Origin: Sipunculus nudus
Taxonomy: Eukaryota > Annelida > Sipuncula > Golfingiida > Sipunculidae
Assembly (NCBI GenBank): GCA_026874595.1
Contig: CM049322.1
Coordinates: 31,497,340-31,561,339 of the forward strand
Reading direction: 5' to 3'
DNA: 64,000 bases
A program made the translations under genes and the position numbers. This document shows, one piece after another, positions 36,078-51,000 of this stretch. The notes beneath the pieces were generated by a model, which saw nothing but the letters and a program-made list of their open reading frames with translations, was not told the DNA's origin and searched no databases. Positions within the stretch are counted from its first letter, which is position 1. Every line of letters begins with the position of its first letter.

Positions 36078-39000
36078 TTATATTCATACTTTACCTGAGA
36101 AATCTCAGTAATAATTATCTGATATGTTTTGAAAGTGTGTAAGCTTTGTAATCTAAGGTGATTTTAGAACTCAGACAATCAAACTCGTGTTAGTGCTCTG
36201 GCCTAGAAGTTTTGAACTCAACCCAAAGATTAAATACATGCATCATATACATGTATACAATTGTCAACATGTAAAGCGTGAAGAAAATTGCTTAAGTCAA
36301 TGCTTCAGAACCGTCGTGGACGCATTTTCAATAATCGTTTTCATACCTGAAAAACAGGAAGACATGTTAAAGTAAGAGCTCCGCACAAAACTGCTGGGCA
36401 TTGTATGCCAAACTGATAAGACATGCATCATATACACATGTATCTATCACCATGACAAATTTGAAGAAAATCCATTCTTTAAATTCTTCACAACTGACTC
36501 AGATACAATTCATTATAATTGCAACTTGGCATTTTCAAGTGACTTTCCAGTTTCTTAGCAGTGGGATTATATGAACTGATCGGGTACTTTATATACTTGT
36601 CTGTCAGGTTAAGAAAACAGATGGTATCAACTATTGTTTTTATTTTATGCCTTTTTTCTGGTTCATTACTTTGTAAATTACAGTAGTTGTCCAGTATATT
36701 GGATTGAAAATAAAATTTTCCCCTCTGGTTATCCTGAAACTTGAACGGAGGCTTTATTTCATCTGCTTTTCACACTTTGGAAAATCTGTTTTGTTTAAGC
36801 AATTTTCACCCTGCAATCTGAAGTGGAGACTTCCAATTGTATGTGCGTAATATCTCTAAATTCAAGTTAAGCCAGAGGATCAGGGGCGATCAGCCTTTTG
36901 TTGTTATAAAGAAAACAATACCTTCAGTTTCCCAATAAAATGCTTGGGAGTTTGCCCTGACATTGAATATTTCATTGCAAGATAACTTCAGCTGTAGAGG
37001 ATCAGTGGCATTGCTTAGTTTTCCTAATTTCATTTGTAATATTTACTCATGAATGAAATTGTTTTAAAATCGTAAAGGGTAGCCCTTTTAATTCCTCATT
37101 TTCCTTATGGCAGCAGCCAAACGGTCTGTATTTATGCAACAACGAGTTCGTCTATGTGTCACTTAGCAAAGTTTAAAAATATATCCGGTTATTGCACTGG
37201 GGAGGGGGGGGGGGCGGTATCGTTCTTTTTCGAACGAACAGTCTAGGTCCTTCCTCAACCGCCTGGTGACGAAATCAAGCAAGTCTTAGGGGATTCTTAA
37301 TATTCCTCATGAATAATTAATCAGCTAGCGAAAGCGAGGCTTACTGGGAATAACTGGGAGCACGTGCTCACTCACCATGGCTATGTACAGCAACACAGAC
37401 CTGTCAGTTGTTCCATTTATCCACTTCAAATTTGTGGATGCTTACAAACAAATTTTGTTAAAAGCATCTGGAAAGAAGTATAAATCCGAAGGAATCTGCT
37501 GCTATGAGCACAATGTGAACCCGACTTGTAAGGGAGGTACTTTCCAGTGACTCTTAACATAATAAAGTTAAAGACCCTTGGGCTCACATCTACTTGGCTC
37601 TACGGTCTATGCTAGCTATGAATCAAACCACAGGATGCCATTAATTGCCCGAGGTCAATTAAAATATCAAGATATACAAGTGTCGGGCACAAGTGCTGAC
37701 TGATACACATTCCAAACGGCACAGAATGAGGTGGTCTGTGCATGGTTCCTCTGATTGTGTACATTAATACTAAGTTTTTTTGTTTCATGTACAGTAGGCA
37801 CCGAGAGACACACACCAAAACACTTTCGGCAGTACGCTGCTTATACTGCCATTATGAAGTCATTAACTTAATAAAGACTAATAAAGCATAAATGAAACAT
37901 GTCTGCCTCTGTGACTCTGTTAAAAGTGTTCTGAAATGAAATTATGAAATGTTTTCTATTCACAAGTCTATTAAAAATATAGATGTGGGTATGCTGTATC
38001 TGGCACCAATAGAAAATACACTGTATTTTTAGTGGCATAACCAACACATAGCTGTCAAGTGAAACATTATGTCACAGGTCATTTAAAAAAATATATCGCT
38101 CCTCATTAGATAGTGATATGGTGAGTTCCTGGGCATGGCAAGGATTATATTAGTGCATGGGCAGAAACAGAATTTTATAAATGATACCTTTTTCCCGCAA
38201 GACTTTACATAATTTGAGAAAAAAAATATAAAAATATGTAAGGTATGAATTATGGAATAATATATTCATTTTAATTAATGCTCAACACTTCACCAGCTCA
38301 ACACCTTTTAACTCAGGTTAGTTCCTTCAAAAATTCTTTATAAATCGAATATGAAAAGTAATGTGTCATATACTAAAACTTCATATTTGTTATGAATAAA
38401 GAGTTAAAATATACTGACAGCGTGTCCTACAGCTGTGTGACATAAACTGCATTGACAAACAATGGAAACGGTGAAACAAGAATTGCTTGAGTTAAATATT
38501 CTTTAAATTGCAGGGGGGTAGGCTGGTCATGTGGGGATATATCTATAATTGTTTCGCAATCATGTAATTTAAGGGCCTTAAAGCTATCCACAGATGCCAT
38601 CTTAGAGGGCCTCAAGTAAAAATGAGAAAATGATGACATTAAGTTTTGGTAATATAAAATGTAAGCCCCTTCAACCAATTGAGACATACCAATGTATCTA
38701 TTATCTATAAACCAGTAAGGGGATCAATGCTTGGCTGGTAAAAACTATATGCAGATCTTTGCTAAATGTCGCCATCAAGTTAAATATGTTGGTAGTCTTC
38801 TATCATTATTTATTTATGTTATTTATTTATTTTAATAAAGTACAATTAATTGCATGTGTATGGACACAGATTTTGTGAAACAGCACAGTATTTAAAATAT
38901 CTTGACACGTACATAATAAAGGTAAGGCAAAACCAAATGAGGGCATGGACCATGTAAAAATGATATTTTAATATGTGCCTTTATAAATTGATACAGATCA

Positions 39001-42000
39001 TTAAAATCATTGTTCTAAAATGGTTGTTCATTTACTTAATTCTATGAACAAATATAACAAACAGCAGACCAAACCAGGAACATATGAACACACAATCACA
39101 AAGAGTCCCTCGTCCATATGTATGAATTAATTAGTAATTTCCACTGTTTCTTTATACCTGGATCACTTATGAAAACTAATGAAAAATCAAATCTGATGTC
39201 CAATTAGTAAATGAGTATGATGAAGGAACAGAATAGGCTGTGACACGACCTGCCTTGCTGAGCTAAACTGTATCAGCACATGTGTTACTGCTGTGACAAG
39301 TGAGCACGTGTCTTTGTTATTCCCCATTGGCCTTGCTTTGGCCTCTGGTATGTGTGGCATGCATAGAATTTAAGAGTCCCCTGTGCCGTAGCAAGCACGT
39401 TTTGTAAAACGATTTGTAAAACGGATGCTACTCTGAATGCCCTGTACACATAACCACTGCGTAAGAAGTGAACGGGAACAGAAAGAGACACAATACTTGG
39501 AGATCTCAGACCTTTCGAACTTGGTAAATACGAACACGAACTACTTCAGATCGGACCATTACGATCTCGGTCCATTGGGCCGAAGAATCTCCGATCGCTT
39601 TATACTGCGTTTACACAGGGCCCCGATCATGCCTATCTCTTGCGAACCAAGGAGTCTTTGTAGTTCTTCATGATCGTGGAACCTTTTGTAGAATATTTTT
39701 TGATGGTTTTCGGTTACATACGCTTTTATATGATACAATACTTTTCGTTAGGATCTCAGACAAGATCTACCTGATTGGATAACCGATCCCTTTCTATTCT
39801 ATGAAGATCTATTACAATTCCATGACGATCTCATGCATGGATCTTACGATCGTCAAATTTTGATCTACGATATCTTACATTTACTAACGTTTCCCTACGT
39901 TCATAAAGTTATCTTACCTCTTGTTGATCTTGTTGAAAGTAGGAGGCCAATTAAACATGATAGCGACAGGATCGGTATAAAAAAGAAGATTTTGTATCTT
40001 CGTCCGTGCAACCCATTCTGTTCTACAGTAGAGTAGCAAACACTATGAATTCGTCTTGCATTTTGGCCCCTTTTATAAGATAGCACACCGACCGCACCAG
40101 AACGTGTAACATTACAACATAGGATAATTGATCATGACAGATCGTGTATAATGTGGCACAGTGCTGTAAGTCTTGGCAGAATCGCAAGAGATCTTGGTCT
40201 GATCAACGTTGACTCATATTTGCCAAGATCTACTACGACGCTGTTTTACGATTAACCGCTACTCTCCAATGCGTTCTTCTATGCTCTACTACGCATAACA
40301 CCGTTCTGGAACACTTTTTTAAAATCTCACATGATCATGACAAATTTTGAGCAGATTTAAACTGTGGCACAATCATAAAGATGTCTCACGATCATGTAGA
40401 TCCTCCGGCATCACTACGATTTTGATCTACAATCTCTCACGCTTTATAAGATGAGATGCTATCTTAACACAATAAAAAATGACCGTGGAAACCTTGGCCT
40501 AAAGTAAACGCAGCATTAGTTTGGGCCACTACGGTCTCGAACCAAGGTTTCAGACTTGTCCAAATACATGTTACATGTTTACAACGAAACCAAGGGTCTA
40601 CTTGCTCTGCAATGCGTGGGACCCATGCACGACCGGCAACCAGCACTTTACTGGTATACGGCCGAGAAGTCACTTAGGCGTGTAGGATAACGGGGACACT
40701 GTTTATCGCCATTACCGAAGCTGGTTCTCGGCAATGGCGCTGTAGCATAACGCAGCATGTCGGGATTGGAACATAAAAATATGATGGAGGGAAATAGATT
40801 CTCAAGGAATATACCGGTTTACGCCGAACGCCGTATTATCGAATGCCGGATTGAAATGATCTGTCTGTTTAAACCAATATGACATGCTCGAAGCCTTGTC
40901 AATATTACACATTTGTGGGTCACTAATGATCAGGTTAAGTACAGTTTTTGTTTCTTTTACACGATGAGCAATTTCTGAATACACTTCCGGGAAAACCTGA
41001 AAGGCCAAGGAATTCTTATTACGTATATATCACGGTGGTTAAGGACATTTTCACAGTGTTAGTCTTCCTCTTGTTTATACGATGGTCTAATAAGACCAAC
41101 GGCACCTCTATCTTCCAACCAAGATAATTCTCTTGTAGACATGGAATCTAACCAGAAATCGAAGTTAAAAGGTAAGTTTTAAGACATTTTCTTAAAATAA
41201 GCTTTTCATGGGGAGAAATACGATGATTTATTTCACTGCTTTAGTTCCACATAGAGAAGGTCCTCGATAGACATTACAGCTTTTTCCTTAAAAACATCTT
41301 CAGATTACCTGAGCTTTCTGATTGGAACAGGAAAATATAACAGTTCTGATATGTTTATAAAGTTTTCTGATATGATGTACAAGATCGATAGAACATTCAT
41401 GGCAAGTTAATAAGATACAGTTTTAGATCAATGCTGTGGAACTTAGGAAGCAAGTGCAGCTCCTAAAATATGGGTGTAATTTAATTTCGCTTCGTTGCAT
41501 CCCATGCAGCCTAAGAAATTACATTGCAAAATGTTCGAAGCATTAACTCTTAAATTAAACGAGAAAGCTCTTGGTCCTTGTAATGTTACTTAAACTCTTT
41601 ACTAAGTAATAAAAAACCAAACAAGGGACATTATTAACATCTTTGTCGAGGCAAAGTTGACACCAATATTCCAAGCAAAGATAGTTTGCTGCCAAAAGAG
41701 TCACAAGAACTAGGAATTTGTAACTTATCTTTTGACCACTGCTCTCATATACTGATAAACAGAACCTCCGCTTTACTAACATTCAGTTTAAGCAAATTCT
41801 GGCACATTCGAACACATATGGATTGTGTAACAACTTAATGGAAGTAATTGAGTTATCGTAACCCATTTTATGCCGTCGTACTAATTTACATAGTGTAATA
41901 TGGAGACTCCAACATATAGCCTTACAGTGTCCCTTGAGTGATGGTCTTGGACGGACAGGAATATGCTCCCTGTAAAACTGACACACTCATAAGCATTGCA

Positions 42001-45000
42001 ACAGATACATCTAGCAGAAATAGAATGGATTCTTCCTGGAATTCCATGGACTAGGTAAATAAATAGTTGAGCAAACGTCTCAGTGATATGACTTTTTTTA
42101 ATATTAAGACTGCTGCTCTTCATACAAAATAGTGTTATTCATGTAAAGTGAGACATGCGGCAATGATTGGATATTGATATTAGATGTTCTTCGACATATA
42201 TATGTTCTCTAGTATATGAAGTAATCTTTCCACAGTTTTCTTGGAAGTTATCCGGTGGCGGTGCTTTGGAATATCTAACTGGTATTAGTTGTTCTCCTTC
42301 AGGATGGCCAAACGCACGTTAAGCAGATTGCGGACTGTTAGTTTTGCATCCCATTTAAAACCACCTTCAATACAGTATTTTATATCTAGAAAGTCATATT
42401 CATTTTCTAGTAGATAGAAAAGTTCTCCCTAGCTTTCCAAGTAGGTTTTTTCCGTACTACCGCGGAATACGTAGTCTGCTAGGATAAAATAATACTTCGG
42501 TTTTTCATACCACTCTAAAGGAGCAATAGCAGAGAAAATGCCCAGCGGGTATTTTAACAGCGGATTTTGGTACTTGTTATCCTCTTCAATCTTTCATTTA
42601 CCATATGGACTGGATAAACATACCTGCCGAGTTGTGATTTTAGCTGAATAAGCTTTTCGCCTAACAAAAAAAACCGCCTTATTCAACAGGCACAGATTGT
42701 ATACCCCTGACAACCTCCGTATTTGTATCTACTGTTTGCTGCGGCAACTTGTAAAGCTATGCTAAATATCAGGTCGTCCTCCACAATTTTTGGCTTGCAG
42801 AATGTTGCTGACGGCGGTCATAATACTTGGTAGTCAACGGAGAAATGCCGTTGATAAGCGTAGTACTAACTGATACAGCGTGCAATTCCTCCCTCCGGTG
42901 TCATTCCGGAATGACTGCCTCGTTTCTGGAACAATCAAAATAGCTCACTATATACAGAAAGTAATATGCCAACGTATGTGAAATTTTGGTTGCAAAAGAC
43001 GCTTGAGCCGGGCAGCGCTTAACATGAACCATAACTTTATAATAACAACATCAATGACACAGCGGGTGATGGGTAATCGTTTCTTCAACAATAATTATAA
43101 TTATCCGATCATGGGCGGTTTAAATGTTGGTATCTATAAAAAGGCTAATAATTGAGTGTATTCCTTGAAAAAAAGAATAAAACAACATTTGTTCTTTGGG
43201 ATACGGCTTATACTTATTTATACTATTTTATTTATACTACTGCCAAATCCCTGAATAATAGTGTCGTCTTTTGTGGGATGTCACATAGCAGCAAGAAACA
43301 ATGGGAAAAATGTGTTAAGTAAGTGTGATAACTTTACACTTGTAGGTATATTTATTTCCATCTCTATTGGCAACAAACCCCTATCTAGCAAAAGCTACTA
43401 TATATACATATATAGTACCTGTTGGTTGCCTACCATCAAGTGCAGTTCTACTAGCAGGCCAGATATCCTCACATGACACTTGAAAATGTGTCCAAAGCAA
43501 CTATTTTTCCATAACTACGTCGCAATGTATCGGTAGACTCCAGGCATCTGAAATAGACACCGAGGAGTTACTTTCATACCTCAAACCTAGACTAAAAGCT
43601 GCCTGTTTCATTTATAACATCACCTAATTGACAAATAAATTTTCATTAAACTTATGGACAACACGTTCTTTTCTGTATTTGTTTTATTCTTTCTCCTGTC
43701 CCTGGTGAAAGAAAAACTATTATGAGAAGTCCAAAATGTTTAAAATTTGAAATGACAATAGAGATAATCTTTCTTACATTGACAGAACGTCAACCAGCAC
43801 CCTCAATCAGCGTCGTTGACTCCCCTGTGACAGAAGGAGACAGAGCCGTGTACACCTGTACACCTGGCCGGGGTGGAGAGACCATCCTTCAGTACGAGTT
43901 CAGAAGATCAGACGGTGGAAACCTTAGGGGACACATCAACCAGGGAAGGCTCACCATAGAACAGACTGTGAGGAATGATCAGGGGAATTACAGTTGTCGT
44001 GTCAGGACTATGGCGGAATTTTCACCATGGAGTGGAAATGTCTCACTGGAGGTCGATTGTGAGTGTACGATCTTTAATCTGAGGGCCATTTTTGCTGTAC
44101 CATTTCGTCAAATTGACAGTCATTTCCATGCCTGCCAAATTGGCCTTTTTTATGTCCGAAACATGAGAGGTCCTATAATGATATTGGGACTAAAGGTTTA
44201 TTAAGACATAACCGGAGGTTAGACGGCGTACTTACTATATTATAAGGCCTAGGATAGGCTTACGGTTGGCTTATAGATAGATGTAAGTATAGGTGTTTTG
44301 CGTGTGTAACTACTGCAGGATCAAGAAAAAAAGTTTTTTTCTAGGGGTCTAAAGTGTGAGGTTCTTAAGGTGGGGTGTATGGCCCTATTTCATATGATAG
44401 CATAACCAGCTAGAAATGGTGTCATTTGCGTGATGACCATGTGGTGATCTGAGATGTTCAAAGTGTATCTGACAATATGTTGTTACAATTGCACTTTAAC
44501 TGAAAAACTGGTAAACAAAATTTTATCAAAACAAATTCTTAAGCGGCCACATTAAAAGAAATTTTAATTGCTTCATTTTACCATGAGATAGCACATATTT
44601 GATTATCCAAAATTAATTAAAAAACTGATTTTTAGATAATAACTGTATTCAGGTGAAGTAAGGAAAAGTAATAAATTACTACTTTACTATTTCCTGTAAT
44701 AAACACCCTGAAACAAACTTGATGTAATCGGACGATGGTCCTTAGAGGGCCCCGCAGAGTGAATTGGTGTATGGCGAAACTTGTCTAAATCCAACCTGTC
44801 TAATAAGATATATTTTTTTGGCATGAAAGAAAATCACAGAATGTCCTCTGGCAGCCATATTGAAATTTTTGGCGGGTCTGAAAACTAATAGGACGGAGCC
44901 CTCCCAGGAACCAATCATCCCTGTTAATTGCAGAAAGTTGAAATATATTCCCTTAGGGATATGACCTGCGAAAGCAAATTACCGATTGTGCTCTGGCAGC

Positions 45001-48000
45001 CATAATATATTTTCTGCGGGTCTAAACGTCGGTAGGGACGAAGCCCTTCAAGGCATCAATCATCCCTGTGGATTTGAGAAAGAACCATCTTATTCTCTTT
45101 GGGATTTAGCGTATGAAAGAAAGCGTAACTGACGGATGAACAGACGGACACTTTGATTACTATAGGGCACAGCTTTTTCCAAAGGTCTGTAATTCAATAG
45201 GTCTGGGGCCCTCGTATGTACCAATCATCCCTGTGAATTTTGAAAGGTAAAATATGTTGTTGTTGAGTTATCGCGCGCGAAAGAAAATCAGCGATTGGGC
45301 TGTGGCGGCCATATTGAAATTCCAACAGGTCTGTTATTCTACAGATCTGGAACCCTCGTATGTACCAATTATCCCTGTGGATTTGAGAAAGCTGCAGTAT
45401 GTTGTTGCTGAGCGCGCGAAACAAAGTGTCACTGACGGAAACACGGAAGTACGAGAGGGAGGAAATAAGGAAGGACGGACTGACACGGTGTTTATATAGG
45501 GCACCGCTTGTCCAGCGGGGCCCTAATAACAAACATCTGTTTCTATTTCCTGGGTCCCACGTACTTACGCTGAAAGAAATCCATGTTGGAAGTACTCACG
45601 ATGATATTCTCAGGTAAAAGGGGCCACGGTTTCCATGGGAGCCTATTTTATGAGAAATACATTTAGTTCGATTGATTTAACACAATATACATCAATATAT
45701 GACTGTCAAATTTATATGATGGGGTGGGGATAGGAAGAAAAACTATACTCATGCCTCCCTCGAATTATCAGGCATTGTGGTGGGGAGAGGGCGTTGTCTT
45801 ATTAAATAATAGACCGAATTCAACTAGCACATGTCCAGTCTCGTTCGGCAACACAAAGGCTCCAAGTGGAACCTGATGAAAGTCATACATGTACCATATG
45901 ATCAATTGACTTGCAAGATAATGTCAATAAGGCACCAGAAAAAAATGAAAAGGCACAAGTATTAACTGTTGCGTAAACATTAATATCCACAATGCTTCAC
46001 TTCATTAATATATTGGCGTTAATCAAAATAATTGTACATATTTTCGGTTACCCCAAACAGGGCGGCCAAACTGAACACTCTCATATGCCTTGTGTCTAGG
46101 CGAACACCAACACTTTGCCGACCTGCTTCGTTATATGCAAATACCCACTCAGGTGAACGCGGTTTAACACTATTTTTAGCTGAGAAAGAGGGTGAATCTC
46201 AGTGAGCTTCATTAATATGCAAATATCCAATTAGGATATGCAATTATCCAACATGGCCCGACGAGTTTAAGTTATAGATGTTCATGTACACCTGAAACGT
46301 GACATTGTGATGTGGTTTCTGTGCATTGTTCATTTAAAACATGATTTTCTCCATACAGATGTTCGGAAGCAAGATGCGATTATCATAATGATTCTCATCC
46401 CAGTTTACTTATACTTTTTCCAGTTATACCAGTTTTTACATAAGAAAGTTAATATTACCTGCTGTTTTTTTTCATTACTTTGCATATGTTATATTGATTT
46501 CTATATACCATGAATTTTATTTACAAATATAACAGATCCACCTGACAGCGTGATCATCAGTGGATACAGAAACAGCACCACCCTGTACTCTGATGATGAC
46601 ATTACACTCACCTGTACTGCTTCTGGAGGGAGGCCTCACGCTGTGTCCGTTCGGTGGAACTGTTTGAATGAAGGTACTGGTGACGGTACAGTGATCCCCG
46701 GGGGCAGACAGAACAGCTTCATTACCAGGGTCAAGAAGTCCTGGCATGAACAACTGTGTTCCTGTACAGCCTGGCAGAGGAGGAACCAAGGGCCTTTCAC
46801 AGCAAGTGTTTTCTTCACAGTCTCATGTGAGTTAAAATAGAAATCCCACACCATAAGGGCAGTAAGTCAGCTTTGTAGAAAGACGTTCTTGTGATATTTG
46901 ATATGAACGCACGAGCATTTCGTGGTTGTGAGATCAATATTATATGTTTTTAGTTTACTTTTAAATTCTATGAGACTGGTGGCTTCTTATAGAGTATCTG
47001 ATGGGTCATTCCACAGTTTCAGGACAGCACCACTGAGGGCCCGACTTTGTATACAGGACGATTCCGTAAATGACAAGATCAGTTAGTTTTTAGCTGCTGA
47101 AGGAAGGATTCTTGATAGGGTTTATCAGTGAATAGGCTCTTTCAGGTAAAGAGGGGCTAAATTATTAATTGCCTCAAGAATTAATATTTTGAATTTTACC
47201 ATTTGCACAGCGAGCAACCAATGCAGATAATAAGAAATTGGTGTAAAATGTTCCGATTCTGAAGTACCAGTTATAATTCTTGTCGCAGCATATTTGCAGT
47301 TTATTTATAAATGATGAGGGAATTTCACACAGGAGTGCATTGCAATAATCTAATTTTGATTTATAAAATGATGAACTATTTGCTCCAAAGATTCTCTGTT
47401 TACAAACTGTCTAATGTTACCTGTAACTAAATTTTCATCCGGGTTCTTCACGCAACCAGCTCAACTGATGATAGACCCACTAAGTAACTGATAATATTTT
47501 TAATAAACAAAAAAATATTAACAATATATACACGAATACGAAAAATTCGTTGAGGCTTACATAAATGTCTGTCCAAGCGAAACACCCATATTTATTGAAA
47601 GAAAACTTTTAGCTTGAAGTGAAGTAGGTGTGTTTCCAAATCATGAAATAAATCGCATAGTTCCAGAGTATGAGTGCGAGTACGGCCCCTGGGGCTGCGT
47701 TGGAGCCGTTCACAGTAATAGAAAGTACATCCTCAAAGAATGACGAAGTAATGTCCAAACCCATGCCTGGTGAGCACCATGACAGTTCAAATAATAATTG
47801 CAGCCCAAACGAGGCGAGCATGTGATACTTTTTTGCCGTACGCGACGTGACGTCGCACCGTTCAAAAAAGAACAAGTTCCAATTAATGAGAATATTCCAA
47901 TATTCCAATGAATAATTACAATTCGGGTTCTTCTGTGTTTCCACTGTTTGTCTGCTGTCTTTTGTGGTGTTAGGCTTCGTTCGATTGTCCCCCTGTGTTC

Positions 48001-51000
48001 TTCTGGTATCCTCACGTCCTGTAATCTGCAGGGTCTCCGCCGTCACCTACGTAGCAACGGTACCACAAAACACTTATTTTACTGATATTACAAATGGTAT
48101 GTATGCATGAAGATTTTTAGAGTGCCATCATATGGGCTTCCATCAATGCATGTGGAAAAAAATAACACCCAATATTTCTCATTTTCGATGATTGTGTAAT
48201 TTGATGAGAGCCAATGTGAAGTATGGATAAATCAATTTTTCTAAACAAATGTTTTATTTGCCATTAATATGGCTTCCGTTTTGTCATTATTAATTTCATT
48301 TGATGCTGGCTCATCTACTTTTGAAACACATTTCCATCCGATGAAGGGTAATGTCAAATTCACTAGATATGAAAGCTTTACTCGGAAATTCAAGAACAGG
48401 AGGGGGGGGGGCGTGATATGGGGTTTACGGTTGGTGGATATTATTTAAATATATATATATAATCTTTAACATGTATATTAGAGCCCTGCGCGGATCCAAA
48501 ATCCGCTTCGCGGGCTAAGGGGCCCGAAACCCGGCCTGCCCCGCGAGTTGACTTTTCATGATTTCGTATTGCGGGGCTGTCCAAATAAATTATCTGCGGG
48601 TGCGGGGCCGATAGCTTGGATATGCGGGGTAGGGCGGGCTACATGATATTTTAGTGCGGTGCCCACGGGCCGAAAAAAAATTTCAGATTAAGGATATAAT
48701 CTCAACATGTATAATATACATTGTATATGAATTATAAAATGTTAAAGTCATTGGTTGGAATGCGCATCTACATGTATAACTTGCAAAATGTCATCTTTTA
48801 AATGTAATCCTCTGGATAAAATGATTGATATGGTAGCGCATATTGGTAGCGCACAAGATACAGCAGAGCACAGATCGTGAATTCGAATATCAGCCGAAGA
48901 ACCCTGAGACTCTCTGGCCTTTTTTAAATAGATTTACTGGGCCAAGAATGGTATCTGAACGGAGCAGTTCAGAAAGATGTTCATACAGTTCCAAAATATG
49001 AAATAAAAGGTAATAAACTGTGGATAACCTTATAATCTTACTGATAGGGAATAAAACAGACATCTGTAAACGAAAATTAATCACGAATAAATGGGAAAAG
49101 AAATAAATCAAGTGAGAGATGTTACAGCTAAATTGGGGGGGGGGGGATCCACCACTGCATATAACTGTGTATTATCTGCATAGAGGTGATTATTGATAAA
49201 ATTGTGACGAAGATGGGTACCCAGGATGATGTATAAATTGTAAATACAATTTGATACACAAATATTTTCAACCAAGTTCTGTGTCATTATCGAGAACTGC
49301 GAACATGACCTTTAAGGTCAACATATCTATAGGGTATTTATGAAGCACATAACTTTGAAGTACTGCACATTTCCCCTCTCACATTGGACAAACAAAATGT
49401 TTTCACCAACATCTCGGAAATGTTTGATAACTGGTGACCTTGACCATTGATTTCAAGGTCAAATCTGCAGATGTATTAGGGTTTTGAAGGGTATTTGCTT
49501 CTATACTGTACATCACTAGTTCAAAATGACTGTATAACCCAGAACGTTACTGAATATTACCGGGATAAACCTTTCTGGTGTTCTTGGACCAGTTTGCTTA
49601 CCACCATGGTGCAAAGCATGCCAACAACAAGAGGTCCGCAAATGGTGCATAATACGCCGTTGCATATTTTGTGACCTCTAACCGCATTGAGTATGCGTGA
49701 ATTTGCAGAGAATGTAATTTAGGTGAGAAACTGTATAAGTTGATACTCATCATGAGTTCCATATGAAAATCTATGTCAGATTCCATATAAAAATCTAAGT
49801 CAGATTGGTGCCACCAAAGTGTGATGACCTCTGATCTCATTAAATATATGTGGATTTTGTGGAACTCGAATTTAGGTAAGATATTTTATTGATTAACATT
49901 CTCTTGACTTTTAATAAAATCCATCATATTCCCCGTAAGTTTTCGCGGCGACAACACAAAGTAGCCAAGTAACCTCTGATCTTATTAAATATGCTCAGAT
50001 TTTGCCCATAATCGAACTCGGGCGACATAATCTATTGGTTAGTAGATATGGTAAGTTTCGTAAAAATCCATTAAATCCCCGGGAAGTTGTCGCGGCAACA
50101 CTAAAAGTTAACGGACGGACGGACGGACGGACGGTGTATATAACGTAATACGTCCAGTCATAGACGGGAGTATAAAAATGAAAGAGTGAGTGTCTTTTCA
50201 TACCGTAACATCACTGGTTGTTACACTTTGATGATTCGCATCTCTGAATTTGCAAATCATTTAGTTGACAGTCTTGAAAACTTCCAAAGTGTTAATTTTC
50301 ACTCTCTAAAACTTAAAATTAAAACAAACTTGATTTTTCATATATACTTTTGAGTTTTAAAAAAATCAGTCTAACTTTGAATTGAGCACTCTGCAAGAAT
50401 GGATAATTGTTAAGAAGTTTCACCATTTGTATCATCTGTTTCATACGCAACAATTTTATGCCCGTGTGATTGGAAAAAGGTAAAGTACATCATGTGTTTT
50501 TCATATATTTTGCATTAAGAAGGGGAATTATGGGTATCACTTGTGCCATGCATTTTAAGTTAAGCTTGTGACACGGGACTAGACACTCTTTTGTGTCATT
50601 GTTGTATTTTAAGGGCCACCAACTGGACCATCATTAGTCTTTGATCCTAAATTACCCTGGCTAGAAGGTAACACCTACCGCGCCACCTGTCAGCTGAGTG
50701 ATGTAGGTAATCCTGCGTCCACCTATTACTGGTTCAAGGACAACCAGAATCTACTGCAGCCACCAGGTGCCGCCACCCTCAGTCTCACGGTTACAAAGAA
50801 TGATCACAACAAAGAAATAAGGTGTGAGGTAGAGAATCAACACACCACAGACAGACCACCACATCAACCTGTCCAAGCCAAACAGAATCTGGATGTTCAG
50901 TGTAAGTAAAGCATGGGATGATAAAATTGATGGTATTCCACTGGTAGGCAAACTTGCTGCAAAAACTGAAACTTAAAGTACTAGAGTACGATATGTACAA

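Noticed and set aside
41139-41171. A 33-nt phase-1 microexon with acceptor 'ttctcttgtag' and donor 'gtaagt' in the receptor's large intron
   Set aside because: The same bases are part of a protein-like frame on the minus strand ('MSTRELSWLEDRGAVGLI' region), so the splice-like signals are probably a coincidence. Needs RNA support.
47609-48046. 145-codon minus-strand ORF
   Set aside because: No recognisable motif, overlaps another frame of similar length, and lies in an intron; chance or unidentified transposon remnant.
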